Positions 28,244-37,846 of a stretch of DNA of 64,000 nt are shown piece after piece; position 1 is the stretch's first letter, and each line of letters begins with the position of its first letter. The position numbers were made by a program, and so were the translations under genes. This stretch comes from Devosia sp. MC521 (lineage in GTDB: Bacteria; Pseudomonadota; Alphaproteobacteria; Rhizobiales; Devosiaceae): contig NZ_CP059902.1 of assembly GCF_014127105.1 (NCBI RefSeq), positions 2,017,001-2,081,000 on the forward strand. Reading direction: 5' to 3'. Under the pieces are notes generated by a model. That model was not told the DNA's origin. It was given only the letters and a program-made list of their open reading frames with translations, and did not search any database.

Positions 28244-30946
28244 CTATTTGATCACCGGCAGGCGAATGCGGAAACTTGCGCCGGGTAACACGCCCGGCAC
28301 AAGCTCCAATGTGCCGTTCATCCGCGTCACGATCTGGCGGCTAATGGCAAGCCCCAGACCCGCGCCACCTTGATCCCCGCTTCCCTCCACACCGCGCCAG
28401 AATTTCTGGAACACGAGCTTGCGGTTATGCTTGGAGATCCCCGGGCCGTTGTCAGAGATTTCGACCACATATTTGCCCGCGCGCACCGAAGAGGAAATCC
28501 GCACCAGCGGCTCCTCCGCATCGTTGTATTTCACGGCGTTGGAAATGAGATTGATGAACACCTGACACAGACGGTCAGCGTCCCCCTCGATCATGGTCAC
28601 ATGTGCGCGCTCACCCAGTTCGAGCCGCATCCCCCGCTGCCGCAACAGCGCATCGCAAACAGTGATGGCACGATCGAGCGCAATTTCCGCATCAACGGGC
28701 TGGTTTTGCCAACTCCGCTCCCCACGCTCCAGCGCACTCAAATCCAAGATTTCATCCAGCAATCGCGTTAAGCGCAGGCTCTCTTGATGGATGGTGGTGG
28801 TGAACTTGCGCCTTTGCCCATCGTCCAAATCGCCCGCTTCCAGCAGGATTTCAGAGAACGAACGGATGGAGGTCATCGGCGTGCGCACCTCATGGCTCAC
28901 CTGGCTTAGGAACTCGTCCTTCTGACTATCCAGCTCGCGCAACTGCGCATTGGCATCCTCCAGCTTGCGCGCCGTCACCCGCAACTCCGCCGAGGTTTTC
29001 TCCAATTGCTGCGAATATTCAATGACTTGCTGCGTTTCATCAGCCATCTGCATCATCTCTTCGAGCGACACGTCACCACCGGCCACAACCTTAGACAGCA
29101 TAACGTGGGCCGACGATGCGCCAATCGAACCCGCCAGTTCGCGCTCAAGTCGCCCGATAAACTCCGGCGTTGGCTCAAGCAGCGCTGGCTCCACCCCACT
29201 CTCGCGCGCCGCGCTTTCAAAAAGTGCCGCAGCCCGCCGATCCCCCAGCACCCGCTCTGCCACAAAGTAGAGATCATTTGCGGTCGCCGACCCGCGCATA
29301 AAATTATGCTGCAGGAGATTGCCGCGCTTGAACACATCGACAAACGCCGTCGCCTGAATGCGCTCCAAGGTTGAAGGGGTCGTGATCAGAGACCCAATGA
29401 TCAGCACAGCGATGTTGACCGACAGGCTCCAGAAGGTGGCATGAGCAAGGGAGTCCCAGCCTTCAAGCCCAAACATGGCTTCCGGTCGCAACCAGCTTAT
29501 GCCCCAAGGCCCAGCCTGCAACAGCGCCGAAACCGAAGGCGAGACGCTCTCAAAAGAGGGCAGGAAGCAGCACCATGCCCAAACAATAAAGCCAGTGAGA
29601 ATGGCCGTCGTCACCGCCTTAAGCGATGCGTCCTTCCAAAAGATCGCCGCCAGAAGCGACGGGAAAAACTGCGCAATTGCGGCGAATGAAATCAGCCCAA
29701 TCGGCGCCAGCGCATCGCTGTCCCGCGTGAAGAAATAATAGAAGAAACCGAGCGACAGGATCAGAACGATTGACAATCGACGGGCTGGCAGCAGCACATG
29801 GCTCACCCCTTGCCCGTCTGAGTTTTGCCCCGCCGCAGTGAAGCGGAGCACCAGCGGCATAATGATATGGTTCGAGACCATGATCGAGAGCGCGATCGAC
29901 TCCAGAATGATCATCGACGTCGCCGACGAGAACCCGCCGATAAAGGCAAACAGCGCCAAACCTGTCTGCCCCGATTGCAGCGGAATAGTCAGCGCGAACA
30001 TATCCGGATTTGCGCCCGGCTCCGACACCGTCAGCCCATAGATTGCGATGGGCAGAATAAAGACGCTCATCAGCATCATATAGGCCGGGAACACCCAGCC
30101 AGCGACGCGCAGATGATCCTCATTGGAGTTCTCAACCACCGTTACCTGAAACTGTCGCGGCAGGCAGACAATCGCTGCCACCGACAAGATCATGGTCGTG
30201 ATCCAACGACTATCAAAGCTGTGCCGCGTATCGAGCACGATGCCACTCTCAGCAGCGCGGGTGAAAATACCCTCAAAGCCGCCCCCGATGTAGACCACAA
30301 AGAGCCCCACCGCGACCAAGGCGACGAGTTTGACAACCGCTTCAAAGGCAATAGCGGCAACAACCCCGTGGTGCTGCTCCTTGGCGTCGACATGCCGTGT
30401 GCCAAAGAGAATTGTGAACAGCGCCATCCCGGCGGCAATGCCGAAGGCGAGGCCTATGTCGTCAATCCCCTTCAAACTGCCTTGACCGAATTCAGACGCG
30501 CCAGCAACGGCCTGAATAGACGATGTCACCGCCTTCAATTGCAGCGCGATGTAAGGCGCAATCCCCACCACGGCGATGCAAGTGACCAAAACGCCCAAGC
30601 GGCTCGACTTGCCGAAGCGCGACGACAAAAGGTCGGCGACCGAGGTGATGCGATGGATATGACCAATCCGCACCAATCGCCTCAAAAGGAAATACCAGCC
30701 GACGAACACCAGCGTTGGCCCGAGGTAAATCGTCAGGAATTCCAATCCACTACGGGCCGCGTTTCCCACCGCACCATAAAAGGTCCAACTGGTGCAATAG
30801 ACCGAAATGGAGAGCGTGTAGACCAGCGAGGAGTTAAGCCAGGATTTTTGCCCCTGCCGCGCGCGCCGATCCCCGACATAGGCCAAAAGGAAAAGCAGGC
30901 CGACATACGCTATAGCTGTCGCGATGACGAAATCAGCTGACAGCAT
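28244..30946 (-). CDS. Sensor histidine kinase with SLC5-type transporter N-domain
   Basis: Predicted 900-residue hybrid of transporter and kinase, the CrbS architecture. Residues 1 to about 520 are a 12-13-helix sodium:solute symporter domain. A linker and coiled coil (about 600-670) lead to HisKA with SQVSHEVRTPMTSIRSFSEIL (His near 686) and a HATPase with NLISNAVKYND, DNGPGIS and GLGLAIS. It probably senses a carboxylate such as acetate while binding or transporting it, and phosphorylates a regulator. It is the third gene after a receiver-only protein and a small membrane protein on the same strand. It has no receiver domain of its own. Confidence 0.93.
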   Translation of the reverse strand: MLSADFVIATAIAYVGLLFLLAYVGDRRARQGQKSWLNSSLVYTLSISVYCTSWTFYGAVGNAARSGLEFLTIYLGPTLVFVGWYFLLRRLVRIGHIHRITSVADLLSSRFGKSSRLGVLVTCIAVVGIAPYIALQLKAVTSSIQAVAGASEFGQGSLKGIDDIGLAFGIAAGMALFTILFGTRHVDAKEQHHGVVAAIAFEAVVKLVALVAVGLFVVYIGGGFEGIFTRAAESGIVLDTRHSFDSRWITTMILSVAAIVCLPRQFQVTVVENSNEDHLRVAGWVFPAYMMLMSVFILPIAIYGLTVSEPGANPDMFALTIPLQSGQTGLALFAFIGGFSSATSMIILESIALSIMVSNHIIMPLVLRFTAAGQNSDGQGVSHVLLPARRLSIVLILSLGFFYYFFTRDSDALAPIGLISFAAIAQFFPSLLAAIFWKDASLKAVTTAILTGFIVWAWCCFLPSFESVSPSVSALLQAGPWGISWLRPEAMFGLEGWDSLAHATFWSLSVNIAVLIIGSLITTPSTLERIQATAFVDVFKRGNLLQHNFMRGSATANDLYFVAERVLGDRRAAALFESAARESGVEPALLEPTPEFIGRLERELAGSIGASSAHVMLSKVVAGGDVSLEEMMQMADETQQVIEYSQQLEKTSAELRVTARKLEDANAQLRELDSQKDEFLSQVSHEVRTPMTSIRSFSEILLEAGDLDDGQRRKFTTTIHQESLRLTRLLDEILDLSALERGERSWQNQPVDAEIALDRAITVCDALLRQRGMRLELGERAHVTMIEGDADRLCQVFINLISNAVKYNDAEEPLVRISSSVRAGKYVVEISDNGPGISKHNRKLVFQKFWRGVEGSGDQGGAGLGLAISRQIVTRMNGTLELVPGVLPGASFRIRLPVIK

Positions 30947-30950
30947 TGCC

Positions 30951-31181
30951 CTACCCGCCTTCGCCCTTGCGCCCGCGCTTGCGGCCCACAGCTGCGTTCA
31001 AAACAGCCGTCGCAGCTATCATCAGCGCCCATACCGCAAAGAGATAGGCGACAATGTTGGGAATGCCGAAGATATGGGCTGGATGATTGAACAGATGCAC
31101 AAACGGTGGCAGCACCAGCAGCGCTGAGCCAATCGTCAGCACAAAAAGACCCGCAACCAGTTTGCGGCGTCCCTCAACCAT
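30951..31181 (-). CDS. Small membrane protein between receiver and SLC5-kinase genes
   Basis: Predicted 76-residue protein with two hydrophobic helices (LVAGLFVLTIGSALLVLPP and IVAYLFAVWALMIAATAVL) and a very basic C-terminal tail (GRKRGRKGEGG). The start ATG lies inside the end of the receiver gene (8-base overlap) and its stop is 4 bases before the kinase start, so it is co-translated with both. In SLC5-type acetate transporters (ActP) a small membrane partner is often encoded directly upstream; this may be the analogous subunit for the sensor. Confidence 0.78.
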   Translation of the reverse strand: MVEGRRKLVAGLFVLTIGSALLVLPPFVHLFNHPAHIFGIPNIVAYLFAVWALMIAATAVLNAAVGRKRGRKGEGG

Positions 31182-31548
31182 CTTCGCCCAACAATTGCCG
31201 AACCACGCCCACCACCTCAGCATTGGCATAGGGCTTGGTTACAAAGGCATCTGCGCCCAGATCTTCGGCAATGCGTCGATCCTGCTGCTGGCCTTTTGCA
31301 GTCAAAATGAGCACGGGCAGGTCCCGCGTACTCGCTTCGCTGCGCAGCTGTTTGAGCACATCAAAGCCACTGCGCTTCGGCAGCATAACGTCGAGCACCA
31401 AAATGCGAGGGCGATTGAATCGCACTCTTTCCAAGACGGCGTCGCCATCGGTCACTGATTCAATATTCCACCCCGCACGGCGCAGAATAAAGTCGAGCGA
31501 ATCCAATATGCTTGGCTCATCTTCGGCAATCAAAACATCGATAGCCAA
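31174..31548 (-). CDS. Receiver-only response regulator (CheY-like)
   Basis: Predicted 124-residue single receiver domain. Acidic pocket LIAEDEPSI, phospho-acceptor Asp in ILVLDVMLPK (near residue 53), and LTAKG with the conserved Thr and Lys are all there. There is no output domain, so it must act through protein contacts or as a phosphate relay. It is first in the three-gene unit with the small membrane protein and the SLC5-kinase, its likely partner. Confidence 0.92.
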   Translation of the reverse strand: MAIDVLIAEDEPSILDSLDFILRRAGWNIESVTDGDAVLERVRFNRPRILVLDVMLPKRSGFDVLKQLRSEASTRDLPVLILTAKGQQQDRRIAEDLGADAFVTKPYANAEVVGVVRQLLGEDG

Positions 31549-31601
31549 TTTCCCCCCTTGCCCGCAGTCTCCCCTCCGCAGGCAGGACTAGTTACGCATA
31601 A

Positions 31602-33230
31602 TCAAGGCGCGGAGCCAAGGGTAAATCCATCAGGCACCAGCGCGGTCCGCATGGCTGGCACACTCCCAGAGGGGCCCATCGCTTCCTCTTGGCGGCTGGT
31701 GCAATCGGCCCGCGTACACAATCGGCAGCTTGGCCCAACTGGCACGTCGGCCGCGCTATCGGCCAAATTCATACCCCTGCCATAAACGGTGCGATCCACA
31801 TGCAGCACGTCACACGCCAGCATCACCGAGGCCATGACCGGCACTTCATGAAACGCCGCAGACCGCCGCTGCACAGTGCGCGCCAGAAACAAATATCGCC
31901 CTCCGTCCGAGAACTGCACCAACTGCCGCACCGGCACGTCGGGCGTACGGAAAGCCCCATAGATCGCCCAAAGCGGACACGCATGTCCCGAATATGGCAG
32001 CAGCAAGCCCGGCAATGGAAAGTGCTTGGTGAGCCGCCCTGCAGGATCGGACCGCAAAAAGCCGAAGGGTATGCCTTCCTCACCGTGCCGTCTCAACGTC
32101 ACGAGGCGATGCGCCACCTGCTCATAGCTGGCGTTAAAATGCTGGCGCAGCGCGTCAATATCATAGGCCGCCGCTTCCGCCGCCGCCAGAAACTGAGAAT
32201 AGGGAAACACGATCGCCCCGGCGAGATAGGACCCAAGCGCCCGACGCGCGAGACGCAACGCCTCTTCTGTCGTTAGCTTGAAACTGGCCATCTCGCGATC
32301 GATCACATCCGCGGCTGTCATTTCCCCAAAGAGCCGCGCCAGCTGAAACTGCCGCGTCGCAAGCGTGCTCGCCCCTTGCAGCCAGAGAATGTTGCTCGGC
32401 GGATCAAACCGATACTGCCCGGGGAAATCCGTCCCGCGCCCCGGCGCTTTCCCGCCCACGACAACGCGCACCCCGAATTTATCTTCCAGCAGCCGCGTCA
32501 GCGTGGTCATGCCAAAGCCCCCGCCCGCCTCGATCTGCAAGCGCAAACCCATCGCCGCGTCTTCCAGCGACTGGAAATAATTCTCTCGCTCGATAAGAAG
32601 ATCGTCGATCTCGCGCGCCGGCGAAACACTGCGCCGCGCATCGCTGGCGTTTTCAAAGTGACCGATGAGATTGCGCGCCAGATCGCTTAAACTGCGGGTT
32701 TCACGCCCAATTGCATCAACAAACCGCCTGCGCTCCGCTTCTCCCAAATCTGGCACATCTTCGAGAATTTCCGCCCCAGAGCGCACAGCGGTAATGCTCG
32801 ACAACACTTGGTGCAGCAATTGCGCCAGCAAGGGGTCGGATCGCAAACGGTCTGCATAGCTGTCAGCGTGCTCAAGGGCCTGCGCATAGGCTCGATGAAC
32901 CCGTGCGATTGCCATAGCGCTGGCCGGATATTGCGCGACAAGATTGCGTTGCTCATCCGGCTGGAACGGCAGTGAATCAAGCAGCGGATCGGCGTAAATT
33001 TCTTCGAGGTCTGAGAGCAGTTTGCTTTCCGCCTCGCCGGTCAGATCATCAATATTGATGTTCAGCTCATGGGCAATGCGCTGCAGGAGCGCCCCCGCAA
33101 CGTCGCGCTTATTGTTCTCGATCAAATTCAGATAGCTGGGTGAGATCCCAATTTTACGCGCCAGATCCGCCTGAGAAATCTTCAAAGATTTCCGCGCATT
33201 ACTGACCCTAAACCCAATCGGCGCACGCAT
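31602..33230 (-). CDS. XRE-family regulator of the RamB/ScfR type with a HisKA-like insert
   Basis: Predicted 542-residue transcription factor. The HTH is at residues about 7-62 (SQADLARKIGISPSYLNLIENNKR). An ImmA/IrrE-like segment follows near 240-330, but its HExxH is absent (RQFQLARLFGEM). The C-terminal DUF2083 region ends in a Cys cluster CRLCTRADC (near 500) that may bind metal. These proteins (RamB, ScfR) control acetate and short-chain acyl-CoA use. Unusually, LLHQVLSSITAVRSGAEILED near 137 resembles a kinase H-box. It is divergent from a Liv-type ABC operon, with TTTACAA motifs between them. Confidence 0.88.
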   Translation of the reverse strand: MRAPIGFRVSNARKSLKISQADLARKIGISPSYLNLIENNKRDVAGALLQRIAHELNINIDDLTGEAESKLLSDLEEIYADPLLDSLPFQPDEQRNLVAQYPASAMAIARVHRAYAQALEHADSYADRLRSDPLLAQLLHQVLSSITAVRSGAEILEDVPDLGEAERRRFVDAIGRETRSLSDLARNLIGHFENASDARRSVSPAREIDDLLIERENYFQSLEDAAMGLRLQIEAGGGFGMTTLTRLLEDKFGVRVVVGGKAPGRGTDFPGQYRFDPPSNILWLQGASTLATRQFQLARLFGEMTAADVIDREMASFKLTTEEALRLARRALGSYLAGAIVFPYSQFLAAAEAAAYDIDALRQHFNASYEQVAHRLVTLRRHGEEGIPFGFLRSDPAGRLTKHFPLPGLLLPYSGHACPLWAIYGAFRTPDVPVRQLVQFSDGGRYLFLARTVQRRSAAFHEVPVMASVMLACDVLHVDRTVYGRGMNLADSAADVPVGPSCRLCTRADCTSRQEEAMGPSGSVPAMRTALVPDGFTLGSAP

Positions 33231-33266
33231 TTTCCGCCCCCATCACAACAGCGATCAGTAAATGAA

Positions 33267-33324
33267 TTTACAAATACCAGGCACCACAAGGTCAAGTCTT
33301 TACAAAATATTCGAGCTTTTACAA
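33267..33324. promoter_or_regulatory. Three TTTACAA motifs between the XRE regulator and the Liv-type operon
   Basis: TTTACAAA at 33267-33274, TTTACAAAA at 33299-33307 and TTTTACAA at 33317-33324 lie in the AT-rich start of the divergent intergenic region. RamB-type regulators are known to bind short TTTGCAAA-like sites, so these are plausible autoregulatory operators that could also control the ABC operon. Confidence 0.5.
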
Positions 33325-33421
33325 TGACCTATTGTCGAGATTTTCTAATCGCGTGAATACTGCGGTGTGCGGTGAGCCATTGGCAAAGTATCAATTGCCC
33401 CGCGCGCAAAGGAGGAGATCA

Positions 33422-34780
33422 ATGACACTACTCACGCGTGGATTGAACCGACGCAGGGTTTTGCAGACTGGCATGGCGGGCATCATCGGTACCGGTGTTG
33501 CTCCTATGGTGTTCACCCAGGGGGCTTGGGCTCAAGAGTTCTGCAACAACCCGACTGGTGACACTGTTACCATCGGCCTCAACCTGCCCCTGACCGGCGC
33601 TTACGCCGAAGAAGGTGCTGACGAACAGAAAGCTTATGAGCTGGCAATTGCGCACCTGAACGGTGAAGGCGATGGCGGTCTGCTCAATGTGCTCACCCCG
33701 ACTGCCCTCAAGGGCAACGGCATCCTCGGCAAGAAGGTCGGCTATGTGTCGTCCGACAGCCAGACCAAATCCGACGTGGCGCGTGCTGGTGCCACCCGCA
33801 TGATCGAACGCGACGGCGCAATCATGATCACCGGCGGTTCGTCCTCTGGTGAAGCGATTGCGGTGCAGAGCCTGTGTCAGGAACTCGGCATCATCTTCAT
33901 GGCCGGTCTAACGCACTCCAACGACACCACCGGCAAGGACAAGCGTCGTTATGGCTTCCGCCATTTCTTCAACGCTTACCAGTCCGGTATCGCTCTTGGT
34001 CCAGTTCTTGGCGAGCAGTATGGCAAGGCCCGTCGCGCCTACCACCTCACCGCCGACTACACTTGGGGCTGGACCCAGGAAGAATCGATCAAGGCTGCTA
34101 CCGAAGCACTCGGTTGGGAAACCGTTGCCGCCGTTCGCACCCCGCTCGGCTCGTCCGACTACTCTCAGTACCTCACCCCAATTCTGAACTCGGGCGCGGA
34201 CGTACTGATCCTCAACCACTACGGCCTCGACATGGTGAACTCGCTGCCACAGGCAGTTCAGTTCGGCTTGCGTGACCGTCAGGCAAACGGTCACCAGTTC
34301 GAAATCGTCACTCCGCTCATCTCCGAGTTGATGGCGAAGGGCGCTGGCGAAGCTGTTCGTGGCGTCTTCGGCACCTCGAACTGGCACTGGAACCTGCAAG
34401 ACCCAGGCTCTATCGCCTTCACCAAGTCGTTCGGCGCTGCATACGGCTCGCCGCCGTCACAGGCCGCGCATACGGCCTATGTGCAGATGCTGCTTTACGC
34501 AGATGCCGTTGAACGTGCTGGCACCTTCTATCCGCCAGAAGTCATCAAGGCCCTCGAAGGCCATGAGTTCGACGGCATGGGTAACGGCAAGACGCTCTAC
34601 CGCGCTGAAGACCACCAGTGCATGAAGTCCGTTCTTGTGGTGCAGGGTAACGCCGCTCCGACCAGCGAATTCGACGTTCTCAACGTCGTTCAGGAAGTCG
34701 ATCGCGAAACCTCGACCTACGACGCCTCGATCTTTGGCGGCGAACTCGGCCCGGCAGAACCCGCGCCTATGTGCGCGTAA
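33422..34780 (+). CDS. Liv/amide-type ABC transporter substrate-binding protein (Tat signal)
   Basis: Predicted 452-residue periplasmic binding protein of the branched-chain amino acid/amide/urea group. The N-terminus has a twin-arginine signal (NRRRVLQTG, then a hydrophobic stretch, cleavage after WA), so it is probably exported folded. IGLNLPLTGAYAEEG and the G-G-S-S-S-G-E-A loop match the LivJ-like fold. The ATG at 33422 follows AAGGAGG; a longer frame upstream is not needed. First gene of a five-gene operon, separated from the permeases by a 120-base gap with hairpins. Ligand unknown. Confidence 0.93.
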   Translation: MTLLTRGLNRRRVLQTGMAGIIGTGVAPMVFTQGAWAQEFCNNPTGDTVTIGLNLPLTGAYAEEGADEQKAYELAIAHLNGEGDGGLLNVLTPTALKGNGILGKKVGYVSSDSQTKSDVARAGATRMIERDGAIMITGGSSSGEAIAVQSLCQELGIIFMAGLTHSNDTTGKDKRRYGFRHFFNAYQSGIALGPVLGEQYGKARRAYHLTADYTWGWTQEESIKAATEALGWETVAAVRTPLGSSDYSQYLTPILNSGADVLILNHYGLDMVNSLPQAVQFGLRDRQANGHQFEIVTPLISELMAKGAGEAVRGVFGTSNWHWNLQDPGSIAFTKSFGAAYGSPPSQAAHTAYVQMLLYADAVERAGTFYPPEVIKALEGHEFDGMGNGKTLYRAEDHQCMKSVLVVQGNAAPTSEFDVLNVVQEVDRETSTYDASIFGGELGPAEPAPMCA

Positions 34781-34850
34781 GAGGCCTCTGGCCTCTTCTG
34801 ACACACCGGTCAGCACTGTGATCAGCCCTCTCCCTTCGCGGGGAGAGGGC
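34781..34850 (+). promoter_or_regulatory. Tandem hairpins between binding-protein and permease genes
   Basis: GAGGCC-TCT-GGCCTC (34781-34795, right after the stop codon) and a perfect 10-bp stem GCCCTCTCCC/GGGAGAGGGC (34825-34834 with 34841-34850) follow each other. Neither has a T-run of note. They are placed to attenuate the downstream permease genes or to protect the upstream message. Confidence 0.55.
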
Positions 34851-34900
34851 AAGCTCTCAATGACCACACGGCGCATCGGTCAAAGCGTAGGACGCTCCTC

Positions 34901-35932
34901 ATGTTCGAAGTTATCTTTCTGCAATTTCTCAATGGGCTTGATAAGGGCGCGGCATACGCGCTGATCGCCCTTGGGCTCACCCTGGTGTTCGGCACCCTCG
35001 GCGTGGTCAATTTCGCCCACGGCGCCCTGTTCATGCTCGGCGCATTCATCGCCGTCACCGTGCGCATGTTCCTCACCCTGGAAACAGTCACGCTTGATCC
35101 AGAAAAACTCTCCCCCTGGGGTGCGCCGCTGGAAATCCGTGAGCCGCTGGTACAGGCCTGGCTTGGCGATTTCGGTGCCGTGCTGGTGAACTATTCCGTG
35201 CCAGTTTCCATCATCGTTGCCATCCCGATCATGCTGGTCATTGGCATCGCGCTCGAACGCGGCATCATCAAGCATTTTTACAAGCGTCCTCATGCCGAAC
35301 AGATCCTTGTCACCTTCGGCCTCGCCATTGTGGCGCAGGAAGTGATCAAGTCGATCTTCGGCCCCAATCCAATGCCACAGCCCATGCCTATCGAGCTGCG
35401 TGGTGCCGCCGATATCGGCGCTTGGCTTGGCATGCAGGCCAATATCATCACCTACCCCATCTGGCGTTTGGTCTACTTCCTCTTCGCCGCAGTGATCATC
35501 GGTGGCGTGTTCGCCTTCCTCCAGTTCACCACCTTCGGCATGGTCGTTCGTGCTGGCATGGCTGATCGCGAAACCGTTGGCCTTCTGGGCATCAACATCG
35601 ACCGTCGCTTCACCATCATGTTCGGGCTCGCCGCCGTCGTCGCGGGCCTGGCAGGTGTCATGTATACGCCGCTGCTGCCGCCCAACTATCACATCGGCAT
35701 GGACTTCCTCGTCCTCTCCTTCGTGGTCGTGGTTGTGGGTGGCATGGGGTCTCTGCCTGGCGCGGTTGCCGCTGGCTTTATGCTCGGCATCCTCCAGTCC
35801 TTCGCTTCCATGAACCAGGTGAAGGCCGTCTTCCCCGGCATCGACCAGATCATCATCTATCTGATTGCCGTTGTTATTCTACTCGTGCGTCCACGTGGTC
35901 TGATGGGCCGCCGCGGCGTCATGGAGAGCTAA
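34901..35932 (+). CDS. Branched-chain amino acid-type ABC permease (LivH)
   Basis: Predicted 343-residue inner-membrane permease. It starts [32 protein letters not shown] in the usual LivH way, [15 protein letters not shown] is the family motif (near residue 38), and the cytoplasmic loop [16 protein letters not shown] (near 215) contacts the ATPase. It is longer than E. coli LivH (308) because of an extra segment near residues 60-95. It pairs with the LivM-type gene that begins 1 base after its stop. Confidence 0.94.
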   Translation: MFEVIFLQFLNGLDKGAAYALIALGLTLVFGTLGVVNFAHGALFMLGAFIAVTVRMFLTLETVTLDPEKLSPWGAPLEIREPLVQAWLGDFGAVLVNYSVPVSIIVAIPIMLVIGIALERGIIKHFYKRPHAEQILVTFGLAIVAQEVIKSIFGPNPMPQPMPIELRGAADIGAWLGMQANIITYPIWRLVYFLFAAVIIGGVFAFLQFTTFGMVVRAGMADRETVGLLGINIDRRFTIMFGLAAVVAGLAGVMYTPLLPPNYHIGMDFLVLSFVVVVVGGMGSLPGAVAAGFMLGILQSFASMNQVKAVFPGIDQIIIYLIAVVILLVRPRGLMGRRGVMES

Positions 35933-35933
35933 G

Positions 35934-37070
35934 ATGAACCTATCCATGTCCCGTCAGGACCTCACCCTCTTCCTCGGTTTTACCGCCGTCGTCCTGCTCA
36001 TGCCGATCTGGCTGGCGCCCTTCGGCGCGTCCTACCCGGATTTGATGCAGCGCTTCATGATCTTCGGCATCATGGCCGTTGGTTTCAACATCCTCTTCGG
36101 CCTCACCGGCTACCTCAGCTTTGGCCACGCCGCCTTCTTTGGCGTGGGCTCCTACACTGCCGTCTGGTCTTTCAAATTGCTCACGCTCGACGTGATCCCG
36201 GCGATTATCTTTGCCATCATCGTCTCGGGCCTGTTTGCTCTGGTCATCGGCTTCCTCTGCCTCCGTCGTTCGGGGATCTATTTCTCGATCCTGACCCTCG
36301 CTTTTGCGCAGATGAGCTACAACCTCGCCTATTCGGTACTGACCCCGATCACCAATGGTGAAACCGGGCTGCAACTCACCCTTGGCGACACCCGTGTCGT
36401 CGACGCAATGGTTGGCCATACCTATGTCGGCCAGCCGGTTCCGACCTTCCTCGGTTCGCAAATGGGCGGCCTCGGCGGCTTTTACTTCTGCGCCGTCTTC
36501 CTGATCGTCGCTTTCTTCATCGCCCAGCGCATTGCTGGCTCGCCATTTGGCATGATGCTGAAATCGATCAAGTCCAACCAGACGCGCATGCAGTTCACCG
36601 GCTTTAACACCCGCCCCTATGCGCTATCGGCTTTCGTCATCTCGGGCATGTATGCCGGTCTCGCCGGTGCACTCCTCGCCGTAACCGACCCACTGGCAGG
36701 CGCTGAACGCATGCAGTGGACCGCATCGGGCGAAATCGTGCTCATGACCATCCTTGGTGGTGTTGGCACGCTCGTTGGCCCAGTCATCGGCGCTTGGGTG
36801 ATCAAGTATTTTGAAAACATCTTGTCGGCACTCAACGACAACGTTCTCAAAGCCTTCTGGAGCTTCTTGCCCGATGGTGTGGCCGATGTGGTCGTCACCA
36901 TCACCAGCAAGTTCGTTGGCGACGGTTGGCACCTCACCTTGGGCCTTGTCTTCGTGATCATCGTGATCTTCCTGCCTGGTGGCATCATGGAAGGCGCTCG
37001 CCGCGTCAACAATGCCATCACGAAACGCCGTGGCGGTCAGCGCCGCGCCGCACCACAAGCTGCTGAATAG
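35934..37070 (+). CDS. Branched-chain amino acid-type ABC permease (LivM)
   Basis: Predicted 378-residue permease. [16 protein letters not shown] (near residue 62) and [22 protein letters not shown] (near 205) are LivM hallmarks. The C-terminus after the last helix is basic ([12 protein letters not shown]). It follows livH with one base between the stop and the ATG. With LivH it forms the channel of the importer. Confidence 0.94.
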   Translation: MNLSMSRQDLTLFLGFTAVVLLMPIWLAPFGASYPDLMQRFMIFGIMAVGFNILFGLTGYLSFGHAAFFGVGSYTAVWSFKLLTLDVIPAIIFAIIVSGLFALVIGFLCLRRSGIYFSILTLAFAQMSYNLAYSVLTPITNGETGLQLTLGDTRVVDAMVGHTYVGQPVPTFLGSQMGGLGGFYFCAVFLIVAFFIAQRIAGSPFGMMLKSIKSNQTRMQFTGFNTRPYALSAFVISGMYAGLAGALLAVTDPLAGAERMQWTASGEIVLMTILGGVGTLVGPVIGAWVIKYFENILSALNDNVLKAFWSFLPDGVADVVVTITSKFVGDGWHLTLGLVFVIIVIFLPGGIMEGARRVNNAITKRRGGQRRAAPQAAE

Positions 37071-37081
37071 GAGAACGTATA

Positions 37082-37846
37082 ATGAGCACTCCAAACGTCG
37101 TTCTCCACGTTGCCGACGTCCACAAGCGCTTCGGTGGCCTGCACGCTCTGGCCGACATCGACCTTGCGGTTGAGGAAGGCAAGACCCACGCGATTATCGG
37201 CCCCAATGGGGCCGGTAAATCCACCCTGCTCAACGTCATCATCGGCAAGCTCGCCCCCACATCCGGGCAAGTGGTCTTCGATGGTGCCAATCTCACCGGC
37301 AGAAAACCCTATGAGATCAATCAGCTGGGCATCGCCCGCGTGTTTCAGACGCCCGAAATCTTCGCCGATTTGAGTGTTCTGCATAACGTCATGATCCCGG
37401 CCTTCGCCAAGCGCGATGGCCAGTTCACCCTCAACATGCTGCGTTCACTCGATAGCGAAACCATCATTCGCCAAGAGGCCGAGCACATGCTGGAGGATGT
37501 GGGCATGCTCAATCGCCAGCATATGCAGGCGGGCAGTCTCAGCCGTGGCGACAAGCGTCGTATGGAATTGGCCATGTGCCTTATCCAGCACCCACGCCTG
37601 CTGCTGCTCGATGAGCCAACCGCTGGCATGAGCCGCCACGATACCAACACCACGATCGAGCTCCTCAAGAAGATCAAAAGCCGTGGCATGACCAAGGTGA
37701 TCATCGAGCACGACATGCATGTGGTGTTCTCGCTAGCCGACAAGATCTCCGTGCTCGCGCAGGGGCGTATCATCGCTGATGGCACCCCTGACGAAGTGCG
37801 CGGCAATCCCAAGGTGCAAGAAGCCTATCTCGGAGGAACCCACTGA
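37082..37846 (+). CDS. Branched-chain amino acid-type ABC ATPase (LivG)
   Basis: Predicted 254-residue ATPase. Walker A GPNGAGKST (near residue 40), signature LSRGDKRRMELAM (near 155) and Walker B LLLLDEPTAGMS are visible. The signature reads LSRGD rather than LSGGQ; LivG- and urea-type ATPases often vary here. TAGGAG precedes the ATG at good spacing. Its stop overlaps the start of the livF-type gene. Confidence 0.94.
   Translation: MSTPNVVLHVADVHKRFGGLHALADIDLAVEEGKTHAIIGPNGAGKSTLLNVIIGKLAPTSGQVVFDGANLTGRKPYEINQLGIARVFQTPEIFADLSVLHNVMIPAFAKRDGQFTLNMLRSLDSETIIRQEAEHMLEDVGMLNRQHMQAGSLSRGDKRRMELAMCLIQHPRLLLLDEPTAGMSRHDTNTTIELLKKIKSRGMTKVIIEHDMHVVFSLADKISVLAQGRIIADGTPDEVRGNPKVQEAYLGGTH

Noticed and set aside
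29825..30940. 371-codon plus-strand frame opposite the SLC5-kinase
   Set aside because: Antisense shadow, charged low-complexity translation without family features.
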